Positions 6,192 to 6,286 of a stretch of DNA of 6,286 nt are shown here, piece by piece. The translations under genes were made by a program, and so were the position numbers. Source of the stretch: an uncultured Campylobacter sp. Its GTDB lineage: Bacteria; Campylobacterota; Campylobacteria; Campylobacterales; Campylobacteraceae. Positions within the stretch are counted from its first letter, which is position 1. Every line of letters starts with the position of its first letter. Below the pieces are notes generated by a model, which saw only the letters and a program-made list of their open reading frames with translations, was not told where the DNA came from and did no database searches. The stretch lies in the NCBI GenBank assembly GCA_938041615.1, contig CALISV010000380.1:1-6286 (forward strand), written 5' to 3'.

Positions 6192-6243
6192 AATTTGTTA
6201 AAAAATCAATTTATTACTTGCAACTTAATTTTTTAACCAAATT
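6192..6243. repeat. Long AT-rich inverted repeat beside a TATAAT box
   Basis: The left arm at 6192-6206 (AATTTGTTAAAAAAT) pairs with the right arm at 6228-6243 as 15 base pairs with one bulged C, around a 21-base loop. A plus-strand TATAAT at 6189-6194 overlaps the left arm. The arms could form a hairpin in RNA of either strand or serve as a protein-binding site. From about 6090 to the window end I see no gene. Confidence 0.5.
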
Positions 6244-6286
6244 TAGAACAATATAAAATTTAACTTACCACCTAATTATCGTGCTT

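Overview
The window looks like chromosomal DNA of a Campylobacterota member, most likely one of the higher-GC, oral-type Campylobacter species. This is an inference from three things: the PurH sequence, AAGGA-type ribosome binding sites with a TATAAT -10 box and no clear -35, and intergenic DNA saturated with AAATTT. The species cannot be fixed from the sequence alone.

Left part, plus strand: a complete purH gene (bifunctional AICAR transformylase / IMP cyclohydrolase, the last two steps of IMP synthesis) is followed by a small gene for an exported peptide of 61 residues. The peptide gene sits between two repeat-rich spacers that carry a perfect 17-bp repeat in opposite orientations, each copy able to form a hairpin.

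Middle, plus strand: a tight three-gene operon with its own -10 box. It encodes a soluble DUF2249/TusA-like protein, a membrane protein of about 12 segments that resembles heme-copper oxidase subunit I / NnrS-like proteins, and a MIP18/DUF59 (SufT/PaaD-like) iron-sulfur assembly protein. The last two genes overlap by ATGA. The combination suggests a small module concerned with metal centres, perhaps linked to respiration or nitric oxide, with the membrane protein as the likely client or partner. It is the most interesting functional unit here.

From 4013 to 4685 lies a gene-poor, partly AT-rich convergent spacer with hairpins and a possible gene remnant on the minus strand.

Right part, minus strand: a gene for a DUF1963-like/zinc-ribbon protein of unknown function is followed 36 bases later by an AT-rich gene for a small protein with an LHDA motif. 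Both show signs of damage. The first has an open frame reaching 78 codons upstream of its only conventional start and lacks one expected zinc-ligand cysteine. The second has competing frames at both ends. The last ~220 bases are strongly AT-rich, carry no gene, and contain a long imperfect hairpin next to a TATAAT box.
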